Below, in pieces: positions 1-11,500 of a stretch of DNA of 64,000 bases; position 1 is the first letter of the stretch; every line of letters starts with the position of its first letter. The stretch spans positions 24,250,906 through 24,314,905 of the forward strand of contig CM026423.1 in the NCBI GenBank assembly GCA_014871385.1, written 5' to 3'. Source of the stretch: Ceratodon purpureus. Its lineage: Eukaryota; Streptophyta; Bryopsida; Pseudoditrichales; Ditrichaceae. Position numbers and translations under genes: made by a program. The notes below the pieces were generated by a model, which saw only the letters and a list, made by a program, of their open reading frames with translations, had not been told where the DNA came from and did no database searches.

Positions 1-2
1 GA

Positions 3-371
3 GCAAGGATTGTCAGTCCATCAGCTCGAAGCATAAAAACGACTACCGAAGGAAATCCCCGACTACCCTCAAAGAGTCTCTCATCCCCCATACTAGAAGA
101 TTTTCACAATGGGTTGGGAGGATTGCGAGAAGACGAGATGATTCCGGGAAAACAAAGTATAGCACACGCAATAAGGAAGAAGGGCGCTGTGAAAAAGAAC
201 TTGGCTCCCTCCACATTTAAAGTAGTAGAGGAACCAAAATACAATGTTGGAGTCAAATTCAAGGACGGTGAAGATAGAGTCACATCCAATTCCAAGCGAA
301 GCAAGACAACTGCAGATAATCAAGAAGATGATGACGACGTCGAGACTCCAGCAAAGAAAAAATTGAGATGA
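3..371 (+). CDS. C-terminal fragment of an unidentified basic/acidic protein (5' end outside window)
   Basis: The frame is open from base 3 to the TGA at 369-371, so the protein starts outside the window. There is no convincing ATG in this frame. About 122 codons are visible. The tail is polar, with a run of aspartates followed by PAKKKLR, which looks like an acidic patch next to a short nuclear-localisation-like basic cluster. No domain is recognised. Such tails are common at the end of plant transposase-like and nuclear proteins. It could also be chance coding in a decayed element, because downstream DNA is non-coding AT-rich sequence. Confidence 0.35.
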   Translation, partial: ARIVSPSARSIKTTTEGNPRLPSKSLSSPILEDFHNGLGGLREDEMIPGKQSIAHAIRKKGAVKKNLAPSTFKVVEEPKYNVGVKFKDGEDRVTSNSKRSKTTADNQEDDDDVETPAKKKLR

Positions 372-1349
372 TCCGAGAAATCTAACCTTGCAACAAAGCC
401 ACCGACATGCAAGAGTAAAGGAGCTTCAGAGAATGCGAGATCAACTACACAGAAGACAAAGGGTCCACTGAGCGGGCTTTGAAGCTCCCGGTCAACCTTC
501 ATGTGTCACAAACAAAATTAAAGCAATCTGCTCCAAAAAAAAAACGACTGTGACCATTGTAGGTGCTTGTATTTGTATATATACCATAATTTCTTATCAG
601 ACCGTTGCCTCCTTTTAGTGCAAACAGACTTGATTACACTCTTGGATGTTTGATTTTGCATTTCTATAAATGATTGCATGGTCTAGTAGAAGAAGAAGAA
701 CCTAGTACTCCCATAGATTTTCCTTTAATCCTTAAGTGTACAAGCAGCCCTGAGGTTCGTTGAAACGCCTAAGTCCCAGATGTCCATATGTAGAAAACCA
801 AATGAAATTCATCCATGACTAATTTGAAAATGAATGAAATCCATCTACAACTACTATACTATAATGTGGCACATATTATTTAAGTTGCAGTTTTTAGAAC
901 ACTTTAAAGCGCAAAGCCGTAAAATTTCGATATACACTATTGGAAAATGTATTTTCTATCCATTTTCTTTTTATGTAAGAAATGGGAAACATGCCATCTA
1001 CATCTTTGTTGTTCATTGCTATCATTTATATTTTTTCTCTAAATTTCATACTACTTAAATAAGTTTAACAATACTTTTTACAATAAGAACACAAGAAAAA
1101 TATAATATGTTGTCAAATGTGAGGAATTGATTAAAATTTACCAACTATGTGGATGCTTAAGGCATTAGAGGGATATTATGAACTTGATGCATGAAAAAAT
1201 AACTTTAGATTGAGAATTTAAGATTCTATTAATATAGTTCAGTCTAAGATTGCAATGACCAATATTCCTCTTTAAAATTTGTAACTAAAAATCCAAAATT
1301 ATTTTTTAAAGAATCAAAGTCTATTGTTATTCAATTATGAATAAGACAT
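372..1349. other. No gene seen; AT-rich intergenic DNA
   Basis: I see only short random frames and moderately AT-rich sequence. No splice-consistent exons, tRNA folds or repeat units stand out. Confidence 0.5.
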
Positions 1350-1720
1350 TAACAATAGAGTTATTTGTAAAGGCATCCGGTATTTGACTTAGATACCATG
1401 AGTTTTGCTTAAATGTATTATTTTTTTTACTTCAAATAGTCGGGAGACATGGAAGAACCTAGAGGTCTCACTATATTCGGTGTGTAAGGGCTTGGTGGTC
1501 TTAAAACTCAAGGAAAACTAGTTTTCAAGGATGGAATGACGGCAAAACTAGTTTTCCTTGAATTTAGAGACCACCAAGCTCTTACGCACCAAGTATAGTG
1601 AGACCACTAAGTTCTTCCATGTCTCCCAACTATTCAAAGTAATAAAAATATATATATTAACACAAAACTCATGGTATCTTTTTAAAACACAAGGTGACTT
1701 TAAGGATAACTCTAATATAT
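1350..1720. mobile_element. Foldback / MITE-like inverted repeat
   Basis: Two arms of roughly 170 bp lie head to head around a short centre near 1535-1545. The inner parts (about 1435-1535 and 1545-1640) pair with only scattered mismatches, including AAAACTAGTTTTC at both inner edges. Outside these, ATACCATGAGTTTTG at about 1393 is matched by its complement ending near 1680, and weaker pairing continues to the stated limits. There is no coding sequence inside. This fits a non-autonomous foldback or MITE-type DNA element. The outer ends and target duplication could not be fixed by eye. Confidence 0.8.
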
Positions 1721-1799
1721 GGATGAAATTTGATGTGATACGTTGAAATGTGATGCTCTAAGTATATTTATTATAAGAGATTTTTTGATTGCTTAACTT

Positions 1800-2380
1800 T
1801 ATGAGTTGATTATGTGAAGAATTAATGGAAGATTAACAATTGAAAATTGAAAATTATATATTAAGAATGGAAGATTAAAAATTAAAAATGATGATTAAGC
1901 TAAATTGAAGGATTGTGCCTCACAAATTGGAAGCTTAAAATTAGAAATTTGAGATTAAAAATCATAAATTAAGGAATAAAAACTAAATTGGAAGAGTAAT
2001 GATAAAGAACGGGAGATCAAAATCCGTATATGAAAGATTATAAATAAAAATTGGAAGATTAAAAATTTTAAAAAATGAAGATTATAAATTAAAAACCAAA
2101 GATTAAAAACTAAATAAGGAAGATTATAAATTGAAAACCAAAGATTAAAAACTAAATAAGGAAGATTATAAATTGAAAATGGAAGATTAATTATCCTAAA
2201 TATACTATTGAAGATCATAAACGGAAGATTGTAAATCATAATAAAAATAAAAATAAATTAAAAATACACCTAAATGGTTGGATAGTTCAAATATCTCAAG
2301 ACGATTTTGGAGAATCAATAAACAAAAATTGAAGATCCAAAAATAAACGTTGAAGATTCAAAAATGAAAGATGAAAGTTG
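1800..2380. repeat. Degenerate A-rich tandem repeat (GGAAGATTAAAAATT-like units)
   Basis: Imperfect copies of a unit like GGAAGATTAAAAATTGAAAA recur with variable spacing. A 55-bp stretch beginning AACCAAAGATTAAAAACTAA is duplicated almost exactly near 2092 and 2137. The apparent minus-strand reading frame through here is a product of the repeat. Confidence 0.7.
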
Positions 2381-3402
2381 AAGGTTCAAAAATATGAATG
2401 TATAAAATATATAAAAATAGATATAAATATATTGTACTATAATACATTTATTAAAAAAGCTTCAATCACCAAATACGGTGTATAGATAAATGTTATCAAA
2501 CTTTTATAACATATGTGTAAAAATATATTCTATGGAGAAAAATGTATATTTTAAATGATCAACTCAAAAATATATAATTTTAAAATTAGACAAAGTCACC
2601 AAATATGACTTCTTTTCTCATCCATCTTAAATAATATTATATCAACGTGATGTCTTTATATACTATCTTCAAGCTAATGAAAATAAAAATGATTTAAAAA
2701 TACATATAACCAAATGTATAATACAATTCAGATTCCGAATTATCTTAAGTTTATACAAACTGTAGATTAAAAAATAAATGTAAATAAAGATTGACTTTGA
2801 AAGCAACCAAAAATATATAACAACCATCACAAATTAAATTAATTTTAAATATAGATTATATTGTGGTTTTTTTGGATATAAAATTAAACATATAAATCTA
2901 AAAAGAGGCATATAAAAAATAGATTGGAGTATACCTTCAAAACATATATACTATTAAATTCTTTCATTTATTCATATAGAACAAAAAACGTAAAAATGTT
3001 CATAAATTTAGATTGTAGTATGGGTATAGTTATATACAATTAAAGTTCTAAATAAAAAAATAATAATAATAATAATAAACATGCTAGATTTAGATTGTAA
3101 ATCCATTCTCTTTAAACATATTGTTGAAGTTCAAAGCCTTATAGTTCTACAAGGGGGTACCTTGGAAAAATGAGTTAAGCTAAAATTTCACATAAGTATC
3201 TAGAAGCTATACATAAGCATTCCATAGTCAAAAACAACACACATACACCATTTTTGTTTGAATGTTCAATTCCTGAAGAGAATCTGTACAAAATTTAAAT
3301 CATCTTTACTGTATGACTCCCACCCAACCAAAAAAGTGAGATGTTATCTTCTTCATCCACCAAGCCACACTTATGAGCTAAGCCTCTCATAATCTGTCTA
3401 AC
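2381..3402. other. No gene seen; very AT-rich DNA
   Basis: Very AT-rich sequence without a supported gene. It contains a short TAA microsatellite, listed separately. Confidence 0.5.
3060..3079. repeat. (TAA)n microsatellite
   Basis: About six to seven uninterrupted TAA trinucleotides follow a short A run. Confidence 0.85.
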
Positions 3403-4050
3403 TCAATCTTCTACTTCTATAGGCAATACATAATGGAGATCATAACTAGTCACCCTACAAGCTTGTGGAATCATTGGGAAGTTTACAGCTCTTATGTCTT
3501 CTACGTGCCAATATGTAATCTGAAACTTGCTCTTGTAGACATAATTTTGGAGCCTTTTACCGCACTTCTGGTAGTAACGTGCCAATTGTTGATGTGTGAA
3601 CTTCTCTCTCCACGGATAGTTGAAAGGCTTCCGCACAACATATAATTGTGATCAACAAACTAACAAATAAAGTTCTATGCCCTCGTCATTGTTATCCTCA
3701 GCCTTAATGGCGAAATTCTCCCCTAACCTCAAATAGCATGTTAGGTTCTTGTTGTTTGAACCAAATATGTTCCACAGTTTGAACACAAATGCGTCCTACA
3801 TGGTAGCTTACACATACCTTGCATTATTCATTCTCAACATCTTTACCTTCCAATTCTTGCACCATTCCACGTTAATGCATTCACCCCATCTCTCATCAAC
3901 ACAAGCATGGCAAAAACAAGCTAGACTCTTTATCAATAACTTATCAACATTCATGGCTGAGAGAGATTTAATGGAGTGTAATTTGTATGTCCCAACAATT
4001 TTGTCAAACAAAAATTCATGAAACCACAAGAAAAAGCAATTCCGTTCCAA
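3403..4050 (-). pseudogene. Decayed coding region, Cys/Trp-containing unidentified protein
   Basis: Two open stretches on the minus strand, 4050-3808 and 3636-3403, are joined by about 170 bp that still translates sensibly on the same strand if a few stops and a frameshift are ignored. The first stretch contains CFCHACVDERWGEC and WCKNWKV, a Cys/Trp pattern suggesting a metal-binding segment. The linking part reads as acidic residues around ENFAIKAEDNNDEG. The last stretch has LARYYQKCGKRL and FPMIPQACRV. The overall character is a single degraded protein-coding sequence of at least 210 codons, most likely from a mobile element or an old gene. I do not recognise the family. Confidence 0.45.
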
Positions 4051-5700
4051 CAGATTTCTATGAATGCTACCTATTGATTAGGAACTCTTGATTCGGAACA
4101 ATTTTAACACAAATTTTTTGATTGAGGCATTGGTTCAATGTCCAAGTCATAGTAATAAAAATGATATCCATTATTAATTTCTTTTCTCACATCCCGGGCC
4201 TAATTACCTAGGTGTTAAGGGTGGAGGCCACCTAACCTAGCTTAGGCTAAAGGACATATCCACCTACCTACCTTAGGCAAAGCCAACGGCGAGGGATCAA
4301 GAGAATCGATCTTAGAATTTTTTGGCTCTCAAGTAGAGGCCTTAACCACAAAGCCACCACTCCTTACGTGACATATGGCAAGAATTTAAAAGGAGTTATT
4401 ATTAACTGCTATAATTTAATGTAATTACTATAATTTACAATAATTGAAGTAAATATTACAATTTTTAATTAATAGATATTATAATTATAATAATAATTAT
4501 AGTAATTGATTATTATAAATCATAATTGATAAATTAATTACAATAATTAATTATTGTAAATTAATTAGTGTGATTAAAATTGCATTACTTACACTAATTA
4601 AAATCAATATTGCAATATTTAAAATTTTGTATTGGAATCAACAAATAAATGATTTTTTTTGTTAATATCAACAAATAAATGTTCATCTCCGTTGATTTGA
4701 GTGGCACAATGGATTTATTTCACAAACATTTTCCCAAACTTGTTGAAACCAATAGATAAATGTTCACCTTATTGATTTGAGTGGCACAAATTTCTTGAAT
4801 TTACAGTTGTTTTTCCAAATTTGTTGAAACTAGTAGAAAATAATTGATTTTATTATGAGCTAAATTGTTTCATTAACTAGTCGCTTGTCCTTGGTGTAAC
4901 AATTGTCCAGCGAGCTAATTAGCTTCTCCTCTAACACCTGCACAACATCTTCTGGGCATTGTAACTACGGACCACGTGAGTCCAATTGAACTTAATAGAT
5001 ATATTGCTGAAGAACAGCCTCAGCTCCGTCATGGAGTTCCAGTGACGACCTAAGTCGGAACTGGTTTAGCATGGCTGGGAGGGTCGTTCGTCGACATGAC
5101 AATTATTTCGTCACCCACGACAGTTCCATTTCGTCACCTACAATAGTTCCATTTTCGTTCGACACCACGACAATTCCGCAACGTTCCCAGTCACATCGCA
5201 TTCCGAGTCATCGAGTTCCCGGCGTTTCAACGTTCCCGGTAGCGGATCACTACTTGCGTTACGGTACCTGCGTTGCGGTAGAGGAGTGAGCGGGAGTTAT
5301 ATATGGAGGGAGTGTCGTTTGGTGTGCAATTGTTGTGGGTTATGTAGTCGTAATACATGCTAGATTCAACCATCATTCAGTCGAAGCAGGTGTAACGAGT
5401 AACTCTGCGAATTGTGGGAAGCCACACATTAAATTTGGTGCGAGTGCTGCGAGGTGTGGAACTAGGGTTAAGTTTCAGAATTCAACGAGTTGAGGAACGT
5501 ACTGGAGAATCGACACGATTCATCAGGTTCTAAAGATTTTGTTTGGTTTTGTTTAGATTTCCATTCTTCGCCCTTTAGGATGGTGTCTTGGGCATGGAAG
5601 GTCGGATTGGGGTTTCGTCTTTTAGTTCTTTTGATGGGGAATTGTTCTGGTGGCCAGGCAGTCATGGCTGTGTTGACGAGGGGAAAAAGCATGCTAGACT
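4051..5700. other. No supported gene; AT-rich then mixed sequence
   Basis: The stretch 4380-4660 is almost pure A/T. Two related direct repeats around 4660-4790 share ATAAATGTTCA and TTGATTTGAGTGGCACAA. From about 4980 the base composition becomes balanced and gene-like, but I could not support an exon before about 5740. Confidence 0.4.
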
Positions 5701-5739
5701 TTGGTGGCTGGGGAGACCACTTTGAAGGAGATTCTTGGT

Positions 5740-6220
5740 GGATAATTCTTCGGAGAAACAAGCGGAACTCGAGCGTTCACCTTCGGGCACTCGGAAATGG
5801 ATAAAAGAGCTGTCTTCACTTGCCAACGTTGTGGTTGGACATTGTGCAAGGTAAGACATTTTTCTCTGTTGTTGATGATGTTATCAAAGCTCCAGGAGCA
5901 ACCATCAGGCTTGTTTTGAAGGTACGGTTTCTTGTCTTTTCCAAGTGTGTATACCATTTTTAAGATTTATGTCTGAAATGAAAGGGAACGAAAATTATTC
6001 AAGAATTATATTGTAAATGAATATGTAGGTTGATGTGGAGAGCACTGTTGGACCTGATGCTTTTGCTTGGCTAGCACCTGCCTTCCTACAGTGGCAGATG
6101 CACTAACTGTGCACAGCCACTTTGAAGCTCTCATTGCGAGCATTGGAGGGCGCCTTCCCTTTCCCATCTACGATAAATACATTGAAAAGCTCGACAATTA
6201 GTTTGATCAGTATTTCTTCG
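5740..6220 (+). pseudogene. Fragment of an unidentified conserved plant-like protein gene
   Basis: Coding-like pieces occur in order on the plus strand. One reads KELSSLANVVVGHCAR and ends at a GT near 5851. The next reads FFSVVDDVIKAPGATIRLVLK and is followed by GTACGG near 5923, a plausible donor. After an apparent intron ending TATGTAG, a third piece begins VDVESTVGPDAFAWLAPA, shifts frame, and continues DALTVHSHFEALIASIGG. The pieces have the flavour of one conserved protein, but there are frameshifts and almost no room for an intron between the first two, so this copy looks broken. I do not recognise the family with confidence. Confidence 0.4.
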
Positions 6221-7943
6221 CACTTAGTGCCACAGTTTGAATTGCTCATTTGGGAAGGTGAAGGCAGGGACGGGATTCGGGATTTTACTTGCTTGAGGTG
6301 CGTTTTGGAATTGAACTTCAGGGGTTTTCGTCTCTCTGAGTCTAGCTTGAAGTGGCGAGGGATTCGCAGGGATGGGCAGGGTCGAGTGTTTCGTGAGGAG
6401 GAGCTGTAGTAAACCCTAAGTTAGTGACTTTGCGGTTCATAGACTAGTGGTTGTTGCGAGTATCAGCGCAATTGGATGTTGTGTTGTGCAGATGACCTCT
6501 TGTCGTCTGCCGTCCGTTGGCGATTGCTTGTTGTGTTTTCACAATTTTGACCTAAAATGCACAATTGAGTTGGTATCTTTGTAAACTGTGCGTTCCTTGG
6601 GTTTACACTTCCTGTTTTCGATTCTCATAGCGCAGAGACTTGATTGTTAACGTGTTAAAATAAAAACGAGATGAAGTCGTAGATTAGAATAGCACTTTTT
6701 GTTTTCGATTCTTAGGCCAGTGATCGCCAATCATTGGAGCTTTATGAAGGTGATTGGAACACGGTCTGCTTGCTACAGTTCGTCAGGATCGTCACATCTT
6801 CTAAGATCATCGATTCTTCGGGTTGCTCAGCAATCGGTGAGCTGTAGGGTGCTAATCAACATTGTCTGTGTTTGGTTAGGGTTGTGTATTCACATTGTGG
6901 TCTGCACTTGGTTGATGATTGCAGGGACTGCCTTTGGTTTGAAGTTGGGAATAGAGTGGAAGCTACAGAGGACTTCGAAAGCTGCTGAGCAAAAGTCTGC
7001 AGGGTTTGACAATGGATTTTGAGTTGCGAGCTGCAAATGCAAAATGAGAGAAGGAGCAGAAGGAGAAGAAGGAGAGGGCGAGGAAGCGGTTGGAGCAAGA
7101 GAAAAAAGCCAGAGAAGAAGCTGCGAAGCGATAGGAAGCGCTTGAAGCCGCACAACGGATTTGCCGAATGGAAGAATTCGCTCCAACCCTTGCCGTATGT
7201 GTTCGATCTCTGCACTGAATGTTGAAACTGAACAAATAATGCGTTGGAATGCGCTGGTATTGTGATTCATCGATATACATTGTTCTTCCATAGTTAGGGT
7301 TTTGAGAGAAGCAGCTCGAAGCTTGCTATGCGTCTATGAGGTCTGATTAGCTGAAGCATGTGATGAAGATAAGATCATATTCATTTTTTGAGATGGAGAG
7401 TTTGCTTTGTATCGAGGTCTGTCAGTAGGAGCTCCTGGATTTAAGAAATAACTGAATTGATGTACTAATTCTCCATATTCACCATGTTTTTCTTTTTCTT
7501 TTTCCTTTATGACAATTCTTGTATACTTATCTTATGAATGGATGTACTAGCCACTCTTCGGGAATGATAAATTATTCTCCTTAACATAGATATGGAAGCG
7601 TATTTGTGTGTGAGTTTTGAATCTTGATTGAAATTTGTCGTATAGATCAATCAAGGCAATAAAGAATCAAGTTACACCGGCTCTGCTAAAGGCATTGCAA
7701 TTGGGAAAAGATGAGACCTGATTGATATAGATAGGATTGCCACAACTCAGCCTATCCTCTAGCATGTTGGTGTATCCACCTGGCCTGGTATGATTAATGG
7801 AAGTGTTAGCTGCTCTTGCCACTTTTTCTTGCTTGTGTGGATGTAAATAGATATGAATTGCTGAAGCAGCTTATTGTAGAGGTGCTAAATTTTTGCGCTT
7901 CTGGCTTCCTAACTTTGTGCAAGACGGCTGACTCTTACGGATC
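6221..7943. other. Mixed-composition DNA with a Lys/Glu/Arg-rich coding-like stretch near 7040-7200
   Basis: Around 7040-7200 one plus-strand frame reads as a charged coiled coil (QKEKKERARKRLEQEKK, then EEAAKR) before an in-frame stop. It may be a relic exon of the gene to the left or right. No start, splice sites or domain could be fixed. The rest shows no gene. Confidence 0.3.
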
Positions 7944-8508
7944 ATGCATTCTACTTCGAAGCCACTAGTGTTATATCTTACGATAAACCCTGCGTACTTC
8001 CACCAATATAGCGGCGCTTTAGTGGCGGGAGTCCCTACTTATTTCCAGCAGTATGCTTACTTGGGCTATGATACAATATATCTAACTAGCTTTCCTCCGC
8101 ATGCTCAAGAAATTAATTTGGTTTGTTTTGAGTCAGTCAGTCGTTAGAGGTGTAGCTCTTTGTATATTTGAAGCTCGCTCCTGTTGCTAAACATCTGCCA
8201 CACCTGGTCTTTTGGTGACAATAGGAACGGATCATCTTAAATTTCTTCCAATTTTAACTGACCAGAGAATTGGTTTTGTTTTGCAGGCCAATTTTGCACT
8301 GAATACCATATTCTCTTTGAATATGGCTATTGCACTCCTTGTCGCCTTCTTTCTGGACAATATCGTGTTTGGCAGCCGTCAAGAAAGAGGCACATATGCT
8401 TGGAGCAAGGGAAGAACTGCCAGGAACGAGCCATCTGTGATGAAAGAATATGGCCTACCCTTTGGGCTAAGTAGATATTTCACGTGGTGTAAATGGATCG
8501 GCCTTTGA
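7944..8508 (+). pseudogene. C-terminal remnant of a nucleobase-ascorbate (NAT/NCS2) transporter
   Basis: Two exon-like blocks match the end of plant nucleobase-ascorbate transporters as I know the family. The first contains ALVAGVPTYFQQY, the membrane segment and PxYFQxY region. After an apparent intron with an acceptor TTTTGCAG at about 8280-8287, the second reads NTIFSLNMAIALLVAFFLDN, a final transmembrane helix. It then gives GSRQERG, YGLPFGLSRYF and KWIGL, the usual cytosolic tail of the NAT11/12-like branch, with a TGA at 8506-8508. The family carries nucleobases or related compounds across membranes. Upstream parts of the roughly 700-residue protein are not recognisable here, so this is a fragment, or the last exons of a gene whose 5' portion has decayed. 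Confidence 0.65.
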
Positions 8509-11500
8509 GTCCTGTAACAACAAAAATTGACGTAGAAGTATTTTCATGCCTAGTTGTGAGCACTGTGGCATGAGATTCTTACTGTTCTAAAGAGTAGACA
8601 TTTACGATGTGGGCCATAATTCAAGGAAGCATCTCTAGTTAGTTCTTAGTGTACCACCAAATGCTTTTGTTATCATTTCAAACCATTTCTAAAAAATTGT
8701 GCTTGTGCTTTTAATACTGCAATCAAAACACTTCCATGTTTCCTTTTTTTCTCGACTGGATGTGACGATGGCTATTGTTGCAATGTTGACTGTTGAAGTG
8801 CAGGACACAATCGTAAGAACGATAAAAGTATGAGACATGGAAATAGAGACTGGGTATTGGTTGAGTCTTCTTCGAGAATTCAAGGAGACTTTCCCGTGTA
8901 GAGGGATTGAGGCTGCACTGTCTCTATGCGGCCTCCGCATTGTACGAACGGGCAAAGCGAAGTGAAAATTAAGTGTATTGGACACTGGTATCGCACAAAG
9001 CTGTGCGTCACGGTTATTTGCAGTATAGGCTATTTGCAGTATTGTGGATTGTTCGCGTCTGCATTGTACTGAAACTCTTCTACCCGCTCTGTTCTACTAT
9101 CTAAGTTTAATTATATCTATGTGGGAGATGTATTTATATCTCATACATTTTGGTTGATTGGGTGCAGAGTGGAGCGAGTGGAGCCTGTTGTGCTAGAGTT
9201 TCCAAAGCTTATAGAGCGTACTCGTTGTGACTATTTGTTGGAGAAATGTGTGGTGGAGATTTCAATCATGTACGAATGTATCATAAGATATCAATCGTCA
9301 CTGGTAATGCGAAGAGTAGCGAAGCCCTAGTTCCTTACTATGTCTAGACCAAAAAAAATTCCAAATACAATTACAACGGACATTGATATGGGGATATCTC
9401 TTTACAAAATACCACGGCTTTCTGGACTTAAACTTTGTTGCACATCCATCAGACTATATCTACTGATTCCTAAGTTTGAAACTACTTTCCTCCAAGCTGT
9501 CCTAGTGAAGCTGGAGACAACGCTAGTCAAAAGAACTATCATGATTTTTATCATCTGAATATTAAAATGGTACTTGATCAAGGTCTTAGTATTGACGTCA
9601 TTAAGATTAGTGTCAAGATTTTGCATGAATGAAATATGTACCAAAATAGTGACTTGGTAGCTATGCCAACGTATAAACTGGACCTTGTTTGCACTGTGAA
9701 AAAGTAATTCTCATCAAAATCAACGATAGTGACTATGATATCATTGAGAAAATTCTCTAAACACTAGCGAAACTGATGGTTTCCCATCGTGCAACAAAAT
9801 TGTGTTGCACAAAGAACTGCAATTTCAGATTAAAGTGAGCAAAAAATTCATCTACAATAGTCTCCTTGTACACGAGCTGTAGTTTTTTCCTTTACTCATC
9901 TTTGGTAGTGAAAATATCTACCATTTTGAAGCACTTCCGCGGCAACTTCCCAACAGAAAGACCTTGCTCCTCAAAGGGGCAAATGCTAGGAGAAAATCAC
10001 GTCCAAATCAACAAAAAATTAACAAAAACTTGTCGATTTAGAATCTGCATTGACTGTTTTTAACAATTTTTTGTTGATTTGGACACAAGTTAACAAAATG
10101 GTTAACATATTTTTGTTGATTTGAGCACTAGTTACCAAAAATGGTTTAACAAATTTTTGTTCATTTGAATAGGTTTAGGGTTTAGGTTTTGGAATCTTAG
10201 ACTCCAAAATCTTTTACAGCTATTCAAAAATTGTAAATGTAGAGTTCAAATTGTATTTTATTTTTAATTTCATTCTGAATTTGATTAAAATTCTAATTGC
10301 ATTCAGAACCTAATTCAACTTAAATTCACAAAATTTGATTCTATTAAAGTTTTAAATTTTAAAAGAATCGAATTTGAATAGTTCAAAATTTTAATTGAAC
10401 TACTCAAGAAAATTGTTCAAATTCTAAGTATTAACCTCTATATTCTTTATATTCTTTTATATGTTCAAGTCCATAATTGCTTTTAAATATTAGTCTTCAA
10501 AACAAGGCTATAATCTTCATTCTGTTTATTTTTTCAAAAACATTAACTAGACAATCTACCTTGTGCTTCAAGGTGACCTATTACTTCCTTTTGAAATTGT
10601 GAAATAACAACTTTTGCTAATTGCAAGATCATGATGCTTGAATGCAAAAAAAAGATTTGTTCAATTCATTCAAATGAAGGAATTTAAATTTTGAGAAACA
10701 TTTATGCATAAATTAATGTACATAACAATTTTACAACTAGCAAATTTTCATCATATGTTGAAAAAATATGTTGAGGAATATTTATAAAAAATTGCAAAAA
10801 AAATAATTTCATATTCATGCTTTGAGAAAATAGTAAGTTGATAAAAATTGAGAATGATTTACAATATTTACTAAAAAAAATTAGTTATGAAAATAAAGAT
10901 TTCCAAACCCATTGGCCTATATTTTTTGACGGTAATAGGTCCCCCCCTTTACCACAATTACAAATTTCTTTGCAAAATTAGAATCAAATTTTAAAATATA
11001 TAGACTTACTGCTCAAAACAGTCCAAATTATTAAAAAACTCCAGATCTTACCGCTCACTGCTCTTCGCTGACCGCTCGCAAAATAGCCGCGTTTCGGAGA
11101 TTGCAATACAAATAAATAATGCACTTAGAATGAGAAACAAGGAGTGAGTGTGTATGGATTGTTTCACATTGCTCGGATTGTTGCAGTAGGCTCCTTGCCG
11201 CGCTTGGAGATATTTGTGTATTGCATGTTTAGATCCCAAATTTGTTACTACCCCTCCACGCTTGCTCTGCTTGCCGCCTGTTGCCAACACTTTGCAAGCA
11301 GACTTGGATCTAGCTTGCATCAGTTCAAATTTCTTCATAGATAATAGTTAAAGTAAGGCAACATGCTGCTTGGATCTAGATCTAAATTTAAAAGGTTTGT
11401 GCAAGAGTCGACCATTTGGTCGTCATTCCTCTCAGAGACTTTTCAAAATCAACAACAATTCATTGCATCCCTCTGCAACCAAGACCTCCCTACTGGTTGT

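Noticed and set aside
1955-2239. Minus-strand hydrophobic ORF
   Set aside because: Product of the A-rich tandem repeat.
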